Positions 42,380-50,530 of a DNA stretch of 64,000 nucleotides are shown here, piece by piece. The position numbers and the translations under genes are program-made. The notes beneath the pieces are model-generated. The model searched no databases, was not told where the DNA came from, and saw only the letters and a program-made list of their open reading frames with translations. The DNA comes from Massilia sp. Root133 (lineage in GTDB: Bacteria > Pseudomonadota > Gammaproteobacteria > Burkholderiales > Burkholderiaceae_D), in assembly GCF_001426525.1 (NCBI RefSeq), contig NZ_LMEW01000033.1:62001-126000 (forward strand), in the 5' to 3' direction. The stretch's first letter is position 1, and each line of letters starts with the position of its first letter.

Positions 42380-42574
42380 ATGAGCACTTGTTCACAATGC
42401 GGCGCCGAATTCGGTTGCGCGATGGCGGATGGTACCGATGGCGCACCGTGCTGGTGCACGAAGCTGCCGCCCGTGGTCCCGCTGCCGGTGCCCGGCACAG
42501 CGGCCGGATGCTGGTGTCCGGCCTGCCTCGAACAGCATATCGCGCAACAGACTGACAAGGCGCCGGGCACGTAA
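42380..42574 (+). CDS. small cysteine-rich CWC-family protein
   Basis: A 64-residue protein with a zinc-ribbon-like Cys pattern: CSQCGAEFGC near the N-terminus, then CWC at about residues 24-26 and CWCPAC near 44-49. This matches the Cys-rich CWC family, common as lone small proteins in betaproteobacteria with no known function. The Cys pairs probably bind Zn or Fe-S. It is convergent with the esterase gene, whose stop is four bases away, and has no strong Shine-Dalgarno. Confidence 0.75.
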   Translation: MSTCSQCGAEFGCAMADGTDGAPCWCTKLPPVVPLPVPGTAAGCWCPACLEQHIAQQTDKAPGT

Positions 42575-42577
42575 GCG

Positions 42578-43696
42578 TCAGCGCGCCGTCCGGAAGAACC
42601 GCATCATTTCGCGGCTCGCGTTCGGGCCTTTGCCATCCGTATAGCTGCCGCGCGTATCGCCGCCCGACCAGGCGTGGCCGGAACCGTGGATCTCCCAGTG
42701 TTCCGCGTGGATGCTGCCGTCGGGCCGGCGGTGCACGGTGCGCGTATAGGCGTGGCCATCCGGCACGTTGCCGGGTTCGACGACGACGTCTTCCGATGGA
42801 TGGCGCCGGCGCTGGTTGATCAGTTCGTGGCCGTTGGCCGGATGCACGGTCGTGTCGCGGTCGCCGTGGAACACGATGATCGGCAACGATTTACCCGGCT
42901 TGTGGCCGGTGCGGAAATCGCCTTTCATCGCGGCCATCGCCGACGGCAGGTCGTGCGCCGCCGCGAACGGCAGGCCGGAGTGGACACCGACGGCCGCGTA
43001 CAGGTCCGGATACAGCGTGCCCATGATGGCGGCCATCGCGCCCCCCGCGGACAGGCCCGCGACGTAGACGTGTTTCGGATCGATCACGTAGCGCGCCATG
43101 ATGTCCTGCGTGAGGCCGGCGATGATAGCCGGCTCGCCCTGGCCGCGCTGCTGGTCCGCGGCGCTGAACCAGTTCCAGCAGCGCGTCGCGTTGGCCTGCT
43201 GCGACTGGGCCGGATAGGCGACGAGGCAGCCGTATTCCTCGGCCAGCGCGTTCATGCCCGTGCCGAGCGCGAAGTCATCGGGATGCTGCGAGCAGCCGTG
43301 CAGCATCACGAGCAGCGGCGCCGGCTGTCCGGCATACGTGCTCGGGATATACAGTTTGTAGTCGCGGGTGCCCGCGTCGTTCGTATAACTGGCGTCGATG
43401 AAATGGCCGGGCAGGCCGATCGCGGCCGCGCCCGTCGACAGCGGCGGCACATTGAACGGGTTGGCGCTCTGGCCCAGGCGCGACAGGTCGGCCAGCATGT
43501 CGGAAAAGGCGTCGTAGGTCGGATAATTCGAGGCCGGCGGCGTGACGGATTCCACGCTTTTGACCGCCGCGGTCTGCACGGCGGTGGCATTCTTGACGGA
43601 TTCCCGGATGACGGTGCGGGCAACGGACGGGCCGCGGCGCATCAGGGATCGGGTCGCAGCGCGCATTTGCGCCAGGAACTTGTGATTCAGGGACAT
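42578..43696 (-). CDS. extracellular PHB depolymerase-family esterase
   Basis: A 372-residue alpha/beta hydrolase of the PHB depolymerase/feruloyl esterase family. The oxyanion region is LLVMLHGCSQHPDDFALGTG and the lipase box is VAGLSAGGAMAAIM with the nucleophilic Ser. The probable Asp is in IIVFHGDRDTTVHP and the catalytic His in EIHGSGHAWSGG. The N-terminus (SLNHKFLAQMRAATRSLMRR) is basic and amphipathic, not a classic signal peptide, which resembles intracellular or phasin-like granule-targeted depolymerases. The start was chosen for AAGGAG seven bases upstream. Substrate (poly-hydroxybutyrate or other polyester) is inferred from family. Confidence 0.87.
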   Translation of the reverse strand: MSLNHKFLAQMRAATRSLMRRGPSVARTVIRESVKNATAVQTAAVKSVESVTPPASNYPTYDAFSDMLADLSRLGQSANPFNVPPLSTGAAAIGLPGHFIDASYTNDAGTRDYKLYIPSTYAGQPAPLLVMLHGCSQHPDDFALGTGMNALAEEYGCLVAYPAQSQQANATRCWNWFSAADQQRGQGEPAIIAGLTQDIMARYVIDPKHVYVAGLSAGGAMAAIMGTLYPDLYAAVGVHSGLPFAAAHDLPSAMAAMKGDFRTGHKPGKSLPIIVFHGDRDTTVHPANGHELINQRRRHPSEDVVVEPGNVPDGHAYTRTVHRRPDGSIHAEHWEIHGSGHAWSGGDTRGSYTDGKGPNASREMMRFFRTAR

Positions 43697-43965
43697 CGGC
43701 ACTCCTTGTGGGGTGTGTCGGCAATGCGCCGGCGCGTGGCTGAGGCATCGATCGAGGGTTCAGTCTTGATGGCAAAGCTTGCGCGAACCTTACAGATGGG
43801 GTAAGCGCAACGCGCAACGGAAGAGTCCCAGTCTACGCGGGTGGGCTCGTCGGTCAAGCGCGATTCGTCCCGGTAGGTTAATCTGCGCACCATGTGTCCT
43901 ATATCCCTGACCAGTCAGCGCTCCAAGTGGCGCGACACAATACCGAAATTTTCACAGGCCGCGGC

Positions 43966-44175
43966 ATGAACGAGACACGTCTTCCGCCGGAACAACAGAC
44001 GCCCGTGCCGTCCCCATGCATCAATGTGTGCAAGATGTCGCCCGTGACGGGCTTGTGCGAGGGCTGCCTGCGCACCATCGACGAGATCGTCGCGTGGAGC
44101 CGCGCCGACGACGACACCAAGCGCGCCGTGTGGGCGGAGATCCGCCGGCGCGAAGAACAGATTCCATTCGATTGA
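43966..44175 (+). CDS. DUF1289 family small Cys-rich protein
   Basis: A 69-residue protein with four Cys in the DUF1289 pattern, SPCINVCKMSPVTGLCEGCL, followed by TIDEIVAWSRADDDTKRAVW and EIRRREEQ. The Cys spacing (C-x3-C-x8-C-x2-C) suggests a metal site. Family members are widespread in proteobacteria and often adjoin oxidoreductases, but none has a defined role. The frame is open 72 bases further upstream; the internal ATG is preferred because conservation begins after it. Confidence 0.85.
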   Translation: MNETRLPPEQQTPVPSPCINVCKMSPVTGLCEGCLRTIDEIVAWSRADDDTKRAVWAEIRRREEQIPFD

Positions 44176-44268
44176 TGCCGGCGCTGCAAATTTAGAGCCC
44201 GGGATCTAGCACGGTCGTGCTTTTCTAATCCATAATCGTCGGGTCCGATCAACTATCGCGAGAAACCC

Positions 44269-45228
44269 ATGGCGCTGCCTCCCGTCCTGCAAAACCTGTC
44301 CCTCCCCGTCATCGCGTCGCCGATGTTCATCGCCAGCGGTCCCGCGCTGGTGGCCGCGCAGTGCAAGGCGGGCATCGTCGGATCCTTTCCGGCGCTGAAC
44401 GCGCGTCCGGCCGAGCTGCTCGACACGTGGCTGACGGACCTGCAGCGCGAGCTGGCGGATTACCAGGAGCTGCACCCGGACAGGAAGGTGGGCCCGATCG
44501 CCGTCAACCAGATCGTGCACCAGTCGAACGACCGCCTGGAACACGACGTGGCCGTGTGCGTGAAGCACCAGGTGCCGATCATTATCTCGTCGCTGCGCGC
44601 GCCGCCGAAAGAGATGCTGGACGCCGTACACGCCTATGGCGGCATCGTCATGCACGACGTGGTCTCGATCCGCCACGCCGAAAAGGCGCTGGAGGCGGGC
44701 GTCGACGGCCTGATCCTCGTCGCGGCCGGCGCCGGCGGCCATGCGGGCGCGCTGTCGCCGTTCGCGCTGGTCGGCGAGGTGCGCAAATTCTTCGACGGCC
44801 CGATCGCGCTGTCGGGTTCCATCGCCACGGGCGACGCCATCCTCGCCGCACAGGCGATGGGCGCCGACGTCGCCTACATCGGCTCGCGCTGGCTGGCCAC
44901 GCGCGAGGCGAACGTCACCGACGCCTACCGCAGCGCGATCGTGGAATCGACGGCGGCCGACGTCGTCTACACGAATCTGTTCACGGGCGTGCACGGCAAC
45001 TACCTGAAAAAATCGATCGTGGCGGCCGGGCTCGATCCGGACAACCTGCCGGTGTCGGACAAGAGCAAGATGAGTTTCGGTTCCGGCAGCGCCAAGGCGT
45101 GGCGCGATATCTGGGGCGCGGGGCAGGGCGTCGGGCTGATGGATGACGTGCCGACTGTCGCCGAGATGGTGGAGCGCCTGACGCAGCAGTATCAGGCGGC
45201 AAGGGAAAGGCTGGGCCTGAAGGCCTGA
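44269..45228 (+). CDS. nitronate monooxygenase (2-nitropropane dioxygenase family)
   Basis: A 319-residue FMN-dependent TIM-barrel enzyme that detoxifies alkyl nitronates such as propionate-3-nitronate. The N-terminus LPVIASPMFIASGPALVAAQ, the middle MHDVVSIRHAEKALEAGVDG and the FMN phosphate-binding VAAGAGGHAGALSPFALV are diagnostic. SGSIATGDAILAAQAMGADV follows. The C-terminal region (SKMSFGSGSAKAWRDIWGAG) matches the class I subgroup. It is about 93 bases downstream of the DUF1289 gene on the same strand with its own leader. A REP-like repeat follows. Confidence 0.92.
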   Translation: MALPPVLQNLSLPVIASPMFIASGPALVAAQCKAGIVGSFPALNARPAELLDTWLTDLQRELADYQELHPDRKVGPIAVNQIVHQSNDRLEHDVAVCVKHQVPIIISSLRAPPKEMLDAVHAYGGIVMHDVVSIRHAEKALEAGVDGLILVAAGAGGHAGALSPFALVGEVRKFFDGPIALSGSIATGDAILAAQAMGADVAYIGSRWLATREANVTDAYRSAIVESTAADVVYTNLFTGVHGNYLKKSIVAAGLDPDNLPVSDKSKMSFGSGSAKAWRDIWGAGQGVGLMDDVPTVAEMVERLTQQYQAARERLGLKA

Positions 45229-45232
45229 TCAC

Positions 45233-45334
45233 GTCATCCCCGCGAAAGCGGGGATCCATGCTGAAGTACCGAAGTACGCAGCTTTTTCGGCTTCGGAAAC
45301 TCAGTATGGGTTCCCGCTTTCGCGGGAACGACGG
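45233..45334. repeat. composite REP-like palindromic repeat, copy B
   Basis: Two GC-rich hairpins, CCCCGCGAAAGCGGGG at the left and TTCCCGCTTTCGCGGGAA at the right, are arranged inverted around a central GAAGTACCGAAGTACG-like segment. The right 29 bases are identical to the right end of copy A at 40894-40922. The paired, oppositely oriented arms resemble a REP doublet (REPIN/BIME). It separates two convergent genes. Confidence 0.78.
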
Positions 45335-45343
45335 GGCGGGCGC

Positions 45344-45925
45344 TTAGCCCAGCACCTTGTCCGCATCCCGAATCACCCACAACCCCGGCAAATTGCGCCA
45401 ATACCCGTGCGCATCCATGCCGAAGCCGACGACGAACTGGTTCGGCACCGTCAGGCCGACGATGTCCGCCTGCACCGGTTTCACTTTACCGAGTTCCTTG
45501 TCCGCAAACACGGCCAGGATCACCTCGGCCGCGCCCATGTCCAGCAGGCGCTGCTTCACGTGGGCCAGCGTTTCGCCTTCGTCGAGGATGTCGTCGACGA
45601 TGATGATCGTGCGGCCCGTGACGTCCTGGCGCGGGATGACTTTCCACACGACTTCGCCACCACGGTCCAGGTCGCCGTAACGGGTGACGTGGATGTAGTC
45701 GAATTCGAGCGGGAACGTGAGTTGCGGGAGCAGGTTGCCAGTGAACACCACCGCGCCGCCCATGACACCCAGCACCAGGGGAAATTCCCCCGTGTCGTCA
45801 TTGTCGAAACGCTGGTTCAGCACCTCGGCGACGTTGCGTACGGCCGCCTGGACGGTGTCCGCGCTGACGATTTCCTCGGCATTGGCCAGCAGGGCGCGGG
45901 CGCGGGTGTAGTGAAAGTCTTGCAT
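45344..45925 (-). CDS. hpt: hypoxanthine-guanine phosphoribosyltransferase
   Basis: A 193-residue purine-salvage enzyme that joins PRPP to hypoxanthine or guanine. The PRPP-binding signature is RTIIIVDDILDEGETLAHVK near residue 107, with the two acidic residues DD. The flexible-loop region is FDYIHVTRYGD. The base-recognition segment follows, including VGFGMDAHGYWRNLPGLWVI near the C-terminus. Length and motifs match the short betaproteobacterial Hpt form. It is divergent from the pepP-like gene by about 160 bases. Confidence 0.92.
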   Translation of the reverse strand: MQDFHYTRARALLANAEEIVSADTVQAAVRNVAEVLNQRFDNDDTGEFPLVLGVMGGAVVFTGNLLPQLTFPLEFDYIHVTRYGDLDRGGEVVWKVIPRQDVTGRTIIIVDDILDEGETLAHVKQRLLDMGAAEVILAVFADKELGKVKPVQADIVGLTVPNQFVVGFGMDAHGYWRNLPGLWVIRDADKVLG

Positions 45926-46083
45926 GATATTTCAGGGTCGGTTGCAGGATCGGATTGATCCCTGGGTGTGCGATTATCCGTCAGTTTGCGCTTGCGCGCG
46001 ATTTCCGGCGGCGCGGCTCGGCGGTATGCTTCAGAGGGCGTATCATACCGGCTTGATAACCACATCGCGACAACCGAGCCACC

Positions 46084-47901
46084 ATGCCAGCACCTGACTC
46101 CACCCGCGTGCGCGCCGAGCGCCTCGAGAAGCTGCGCGCCGCGATGGCGCGCCACCAGGTCGATGCTTTCATCGTACCGTCCGCCGATCCGCACCTGTCC
46201 GAATACCTGCCCGGCCGTTGGAAGGGCCGCGAATGGTTGTCCGGGTTCACCGGGTCCGTCGGCACGTTCATCGCCACGCAGGACTTCGCCGGCGTGTGGA
46301 CGGACGGCCGCTACTACACGCAGGCCGAGAACGAACTGGCCGGCACGGACGTCCGGCTGATGAAGATCCCGTCCGGCGCGAGCCTGCTGCACATCGACTG
46401 GCTGGCCGACACCCTCGACGCAGGCCGGACGGTCGCCGTGGATGCGCGCGTGCTGGGCCTCGCCGTCGCGCGCCTGCTGGGCGATGCGCTGGCCGCCCGC
46501 GGCATTCAATTGCGCACGGACCTCGACCTGCTGGACGAGATCTGGGATGACCGCCCTGGCCTGCCGCCCGAGCCGGTCTACGAACATGTGGCGCCCTTCG
46601 CCGTGCTCGATCGCGCCGATAAGCTGCATGCGACGCGCAACGCGATGGCGAAGCTGGGCGCCGAACGTCACTTCATCTCCACGCTCGACGACATCGCCTA
46701 CCTGTTCAACCTGCGCGGCGCCGACGTCAGCTTCAATCCCGTGTTCCTCGCGCACGCGCTCGTGGAAGCGATGGGTGCCACGTTGTTCGTCGCCGACGGC
46801 AAGATCGATGCGAGCCTGCGCGCGCGCCTGGAACAGGATGGCGTGCGCGTGGCGCCGTACGAGGGGGCGCAGCAGGCGCTGGCGGCGCTGCCGCCCGACA
46901 GCACGCTGCTGGTCGACCCGCGCCGCATCACGGCCGGCATGCGCGCCGCCGTGCCGGCGCACGTGCGCGTGGTGGAAGCCATCAACCCGACGACCCTGGC
47001 GAAATCGCGCAAGCTCGATACCGAGATGGACCACGTGCGCGACACGATGGAACAGGACGGCGCCGCCCTGTGCGAATTTTTCGCATGGCTCGAGCAGACG
47101 CTGGCCGATACGACCCGCACGCCGCTGAACGAAGTCCACATCGACGACCGGATCACGGCGTCCCGCGCGCGCCGTCCGCACTTCGTCAGCCCCAGCTTCG
47201 GCACCATCGCCGGCTTCAATGCGAACGGCGCGATCATGCACTACCGTGCGTCCGAAGAAAACTGCGCCGTGATCGAGGGCGACGGCCTGCTGCTGATCGA
47301 CTCCGGCGGCCAGTACCTGGGCGGCACGACGGACATCACGCGCGTCGTCCCCGTCGGCACGCCCTCCAGCGCGCAAAAGCGCGACTTCACGCTCGTGCTG
47401 AAAGGGATGATCGCGCTGTCCGTCGCGCGCTTCCCGCGCGGGACGAAAGGGCCGATGCTGGATGCGCTGGCGCGCGCCCCGATCTGGGCCGCGGGCATCG
47501 ATTACGGCCACGGCACCGGCCACGGCGTCGGCTACTTCCTCAACGTGCACGAGGGGCCGCAGGTGATCTCGCCGTCGGCGCCGCCGGAGCCGCACACGGC
47601 CATGGAACCGGGCATGATCACGTCGAACGAACCGGGCATCTACCGCCCCGGCCAGTGGGGCATCCGCATCGAGAACCTCGTGCTCACGCGCAGCGTCGCT
47701 GACGAGGGCTTCGGGGAATTCCTCGGCTTCGAGACGTTGACCCTGTGCCCCATCGACACGCGCTGCATCGACCTGTCGCTGATGCGCGGCGACGAGGTCG
47801 CGTGGCTCAACGACTACCACCGCAGCGTGCGCGCGCGCCTGCTGCCGCACGTGACCGGCGCCGCGCGCGACTGGCTCGAACTGCGTACCAAGGAGATCTG
47901 A
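46084..47901 (+). CDS. aminopeptidase P family protein (Xaa-Pro aminopeptidase, M24B)
   Basis: A 605-residue long-form Xaa-Pro aminopeptidase with two creatinase-like N-terminal domains (to about residue 310) and a C-terminal pita-bread domain. Dinuclear metal ligands are visible: Asp in LLLIDSGGQYLGGTTDITR (two), His in DYGHGTGHGVGYFLNVHEGP, Glu in MITSNEPGIYRPG and Glu in IRIENLVLTR. The three-domain architecture resembles eukaryotic cytosolic XPNPEP1 rather than the short E. coli PepP. The ATG follows GAGCCACC. The next gene starts one base after its stop. Confidence 0.94.
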   Translation: MPAPDSTRVRAERLEKLRAAMARHQVDAFIVPSADPHLSEYLPGRWKGREWLSGFTGSVGTFIATQDFAGVWTDGRYYTQAENELAGTDVRLMKIPSGASLLHIDWLADTLDAGRTVAVDARVLGLAVARLLGDALAARGIQLRTDLDLLDEIWDDRPGLPPEPVYEHVAPFAVLDRADKLHATRNAMAKLGAERHFISTLDDIAYLFNLRGADVSFNPVFLAHALVEAMGATLFVADGKIDASLRARLEQDGVRVAPYEGAQQALAALPPDSTLLVDPRRITAGMRAAVPAHVRVVEAINPTTLAKSRKLDTEMDHVRDTMEQDGAALCEFFAWLEQTLADTTRTPLNEVHIDDRITASRARRPHFVSPSFGTIAGFNANGAIMHYRASEENCAVIEGDGLLLIDSGGQYLGGTTDITRVVPVGTPSSAQKRDFTLVLKGMIALSVARFPRGTKGPMLDALARAPIWAAGIDYGHGTGHGVGYFLNVHEGPQVISPSAPPEPHTAMEPGMITSNEPGIYRPGQWGIRIENLVLTRSVADEGFGEFLGFETLTLCPIDTRCIDLSLMRGDEVAWLNDYHRSVRARLLPHVTGAARDWLELRTKEI

Positions 47902-47902
47902 C

Positions 47903-48163
47903 ATGGCAGGAGCACGTTCCACCCGCGCCAGTGCCGCCGTCGACCGGCTCAAGCGGCGCACCGGCGTGACGTCGTATTCGATGGCGCGCACCGGCGACGG
48001 CCTGTTCTTCCTGTCCGAAAAACCGGGCGCGCCGCCGCTGTGCGCGCCGCTCGAGCTCGACGAGTTCGTGGCGTTCGTCAACGGCCTCGGTCCGCAGGAG
48101 GTCAAGCGCGTCAGCAAGCACGACGTCGAATTCGAAAAACAGCTGGTCAGGAAAAAGCCTTGA
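47903..48163 (+). CDS. small protein of unknown function between pepP-like and mgtC-like genes
   Basis: An 86-residue, soluble, basic protein (GARSTRASAAVDRLKRRTG near the N-terminus, KRVSKHDVEFEKQLVRKK at the C-terminus). The middle segment GDGLFFLSEKPGAPPLCAP is followed by LELDEFVAFVNGLGPQEV. No family is recognised. It is credible because it starts directly after the peptidase stop with AAGGAG upstream and overlaps the next gene by four bases, so it is translationally coupled on both sides. A small regulatory or adaptor role would be guesswork. Confidence 0.75.
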   Translation: MAGARSTRASAAVDRLKRRTGVTSYSMARTGDGLFFLSEKPGAPPLCAPLELDEFVAFVNGLGPQEVKRVSKHDVEFEKQLVRKKP

Positions 48164-48933
48164 CGGCTCCCGCATCGAACGACCTGGCCCTGACCCTGCC
48201 CGAGTTGGTCGGCGCGTACTGGTCGCAGGCCGAACTGGCCACGAACGCGCTGATCCTCCTGAACCTGGCGGGCGCGCTACTGCTGGGCCTCATGGTCGGC
48301 TACGAGCGTTCGTACCACGGCCGCGCGGCCGGCATGCGCACGTATGGCCTCGTGTGCATGGCGTCGTGCGCGCTGACGATCGTCGCGGGGTATCCGAGCC
48401 ACTGGTTCGGCGGGCACGGTTCGTCCGTGGCGCTGGTGGATCCGACGCGCGTGATCCAGGGCGTCGTGACGGGCATCGGCTTCCTCGGCGCCGGCGTCAT
48501 CATGCGCTCGGGCTTCAACATCAGCGGGCTGACGACGGCGGCGTCGATCTGGTCGTCGTCCGTGATCGGCATCCTCGTGGGCCTCGGGTTCTACATGGCC
48601 GCGATGGGTCTCGCGTTCTTCTCCGCGATGATCATGATCTACCTGAACAAGGCCGTGGGCCTGCTGCCGTCGCGCCATGCGGTGGCCGTCACGCTGCACT
48701 TCAAGCCCGGCGTCTATCCGCAGGAAGAGACATTGCGCCGCGCGGCGCTGGAGCGCGGCTACGAGATCGCCGGCGGCTCGCTCACGATCTCCAGCGAGAA
48801 GGGCTGCCAGGAGTGGCATTTCGTCGCGCTGGAATTGGCCGGCAAGCCGGGCGCGCCGCTGTCGCTGCTGGCCAGCGAGCTGTGCACGTTCGAAGGCGTG
48901 GACGGCTTCCAGCTCTCGCACGCACGCAATTGA
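48160..48933 (+). CDS. MgtC/SapB family membrane protein
   Basis: A 257-residue protein with an MgtC-type membrane domain. It carries LNLAGALLLGLMVGYERSYHGRAAGMRTYGLV near residues 30-60, where Glu and Arg of GYERS and the GMRTY motif are hallmarks. IGFLGAGVIMRSGFNISGLTTAASIW follows. After four to five membrane segments, a soluble C-terminal domain starts near residue 175 (AVTLHFKPGVYPQEETLRRA). The start is TTG at 48160, overlapping the upstream stop and preceded by AGGAAAAAGCC; no ATG fits. MgtC proteins modulate Mg2+ or acid adaptation and F1Fo ATPase activity in Salmonella; the role here is inferred from family. Confidence 0.87.
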   Translation: MTAPASNDLALTLPELVGAYWSQAELATNALILLNLAGALLLGLMVGYERSYHGRAAGMRTYGLVCMASCALTIVAGYPSHWFGGHGSSVALVDPTRVIQGVVTGIGFLGAGVIMRSGFNISGLTTAASIWSSSVIGILVGLGFYMAAMGLAFFSAMIMIYLNKAVGLLPSRHAVAVTLHFKPGVYPQEETLRRAALERGYEIAGGSLTISSEKGCQEWHFVALELAGKPGAPLSLLASELCTFEGVDGFQLSHARN

Positions 48934-48948
48934 TATGAAGGGACATGA

Positions 48949-49527
48949 ATGACACCCCAGGACGTTCTCGATTTCTGGTTCGGCGCACCGGGCAGCCCTG
49001 AGGCTGGCAAACCGCGCCGCGAATGGTTCGTCAAGAAGGACGAATTCGATGCCGTCATCCGCGACCGCTTCGGCGCCGCCATCGAACAGGCGCTGGCCGG
49101 CGGGCTGCGCGAATGGGATGCGCAGGGACCGCAGGGCACCCTCGCGCGCATCCTCGTGCTCGACCAGTTCACCCGCAACGCCCACCGCAACACGCCGCTC
49201 TCGTTCGCCGGCGACGCGCTGGCGCTGGCGGCCGCGAAATCGCTCGTCGACAGCGGCGCCGACCGCGAGCTGCCCCCGCTGCAGCGCGCCTTCGCCTACA
49301 TGCCGTTCGAGCACGCCGAGGACGCGTACATGCAGGAGCGCGCCGTCGAACTGTTCGGCGTGCTGGCGGCCGAACATCCGGGCTTCGACGAGATGCTCGA
49401 TTACGCGCACCGCCACCGCGGCGTGATCGCGCGCTTCGGCCGCTTCCCGCACCGTAACGAGATCCTCGGGCGCGCGTCGACGCCGGAAGAAGTCGAATTC
49501 CTGCGCCAGCCGGGCTCCCGTTTCTGA
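48949..49527 (+). CDS. DUF924 family protein
   Basis: A 192-residue cytoplasmic protein of the DUF924 family (TPR-like helical fold). Diagnostic sequences are VLDFWFGAPGSPEAGKPRREWF near the N-terminus, LARILVLDQFTRNAHRNTPLSF, and YMPFEHAEDAYMQERAVELF. The C-terminal HRGVIARFGRFPHRNEILGR ends the conserved region. No activity is known for the family. It is 15 bases downstream of the mgtC-like gene and 23 bases upstream of the DUF2520 gene, forming a loose same-strand run from pepP onward. Confidence 0.9.
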   Translation: MTPQDVLDFWFGAPGSPEAGKPRREWFVKKDEFDAVIRDRFGAAIEQALAGGLREWDAQGPQGTLARILVLDQFTRNAHRNTPLSFAGDALALAAAKSLVDSGADRELPPLQRAFAYMPFEHAEDAYMQERAVELFGVLAAEHPGFDEMLDYAHRHRGVIARFGRFPHRNEILGRASTPEEVEFLRQPGSRF

Positions 49528-49550
49528 GTCCCCGTTTCCGAGTCCCGTTC

Positions 49551-50381
49551 ATGATGACGACCCTGAACATCGTCGGCGCCGGCCACGTGGGCCGCGCCCT
49601 CGGCCGCCTGTTTGTTACGCGCGGCGTGTTCACCGTGCAGGACGTCAAAACGCGCGGCCATGACAGCGCGCGCGATGCCGTCGCATTCATCGGCGCCGGT
49701 ACGCCGGCCGATGCCGACGGCACCTTGCGGCCGGCCGACGTGTGGATGCTGGCCGTGGCGGACGATGCCATCGCCGGTGCCGCCGCCGCGCTGGCGCAAT
49801 CCGCGCCGATGACGGGCGCCGTCGTGTTTCATTGCAGCGGCGCCAAGGCGTCCACGGCGCTGGATGCGTTGCGCCAGGCGGGGGCGCTCGTCGCCAGCGT
49901 GCATCCGGTGCGCAGCTTCGCCGATCCGGCCGCGGTCGCGGCGGCGTTCGACGGCACGTTCTGCGGCGTGGAAGGCGATGCCGCCGCGCTGGCGGTCCTG
50001 CTGCCCGCCTTCGAGGCGATCGGCGCGCGGCCCGTGCGGATCGACCCCGCCGCAAAGACCGTGTATCACGCGGCCGCCGTGTTCGCGTCGAACTACCTGG
50101 TGACCGTGATGGATGCCGCGCTGCGCGCCTACGAGGCCGCCGGCATCCCGGCCGACGTGGCGCGCGAGCTGGCGCGGCCGCTCGCGACCGAAACGCTGTC
50201 GAACGTGCTGCGGCTGGGGCCGGAAACGGCGCTGTCCGGACCCATCGCACGCGGCGATGCGGCCACGGTGGCGCGCCAGCACGCGGCCGTCGCGGCCTGG
50301 GACGGTCCGACGGGAGCGCTGTACGACGCCCTCGCCACCGCGACGTGGAGCCTGGCGCGGCGCAAGCCTCGTAGTATGTGA
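49551..50381 (+). CDS. Rossmann-like and DUF2520 domain protein
   Basis: A 276-residue NAD(P)-binding protein. The Rossmann motif is LNIVGAGHVGRALGRLF at residues 5-21. VVFHCSGAKASTALDALRQA and SVHPVRSFADPAAVAAAF are typical of this family. The DUF2520 helical domain (KTVYHAAAVFASNYLVTVMDAAL) resembles the C-terminal domain of 6-phosphogluconate-dehydrogenase-like enzymes and short pyrroline-5-carboxylate reductases. The substrate is unknown. Two adjacent ATGs are possible starts. Confidence 0.88.
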   Translation: MMTTLNIVGAGHVGRALGRLFVTRGVFTVQDVKTRGHDSARDAVAFIGAGTPADADGTLRPADVWMLAVADDAIAGAAAALAQSAPMTGAVVFHCSGAKASTALDALRQAGALVASVHPVRSFADPAAVAAAFDGTFCGVEGDAAALAVLLPAFEAIGARPVRIDPAAKTVYHAAAVFASNYLVTVMDAALRAYEAAGIPADVARELARPLATETLSNVLRLGPETALSGPIARGDAATVARQHAAVAAWDGPTGALYDALATATWSLARRKPRSM

Positions 50382-50476
50382 CGCCATGTCACGTATTTTG
50401 TCGATGAAATTTACAATTTGCGCTCGGGATGTTTCCCTGATCGCGTAATGCCTTGTATTTTCAAACGAAAAAATTT

Positions 50477-50492
50477 GGGCATTAATTTTGCG
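50477..50492 (+). promoter_or_regulatory. putative sigma-54 (-24/-12) promoter of the PEP-CTERM gene
   Basis: GGGCATTAATTTTGCG carries the GG dinucleotide at 50478-50479 and GC at 50490-50491, exactly ten bases apart. It includes the GGCA and TTGC cores. Transcription would start near 50503, 28 bases before the ATG, which has GGGGAGGG as its ribosome-binding site. PEP-CTERM proteins in exosortase-bearing betaproteobacteria are often controlled by PrsK/PrsR with sigma-54. Confidence 0.6.
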
Positions 50493-50530
50493 TCTCTTCT
50501 CGCGCTAAAACACGAGGGGAGGGTAAATCC

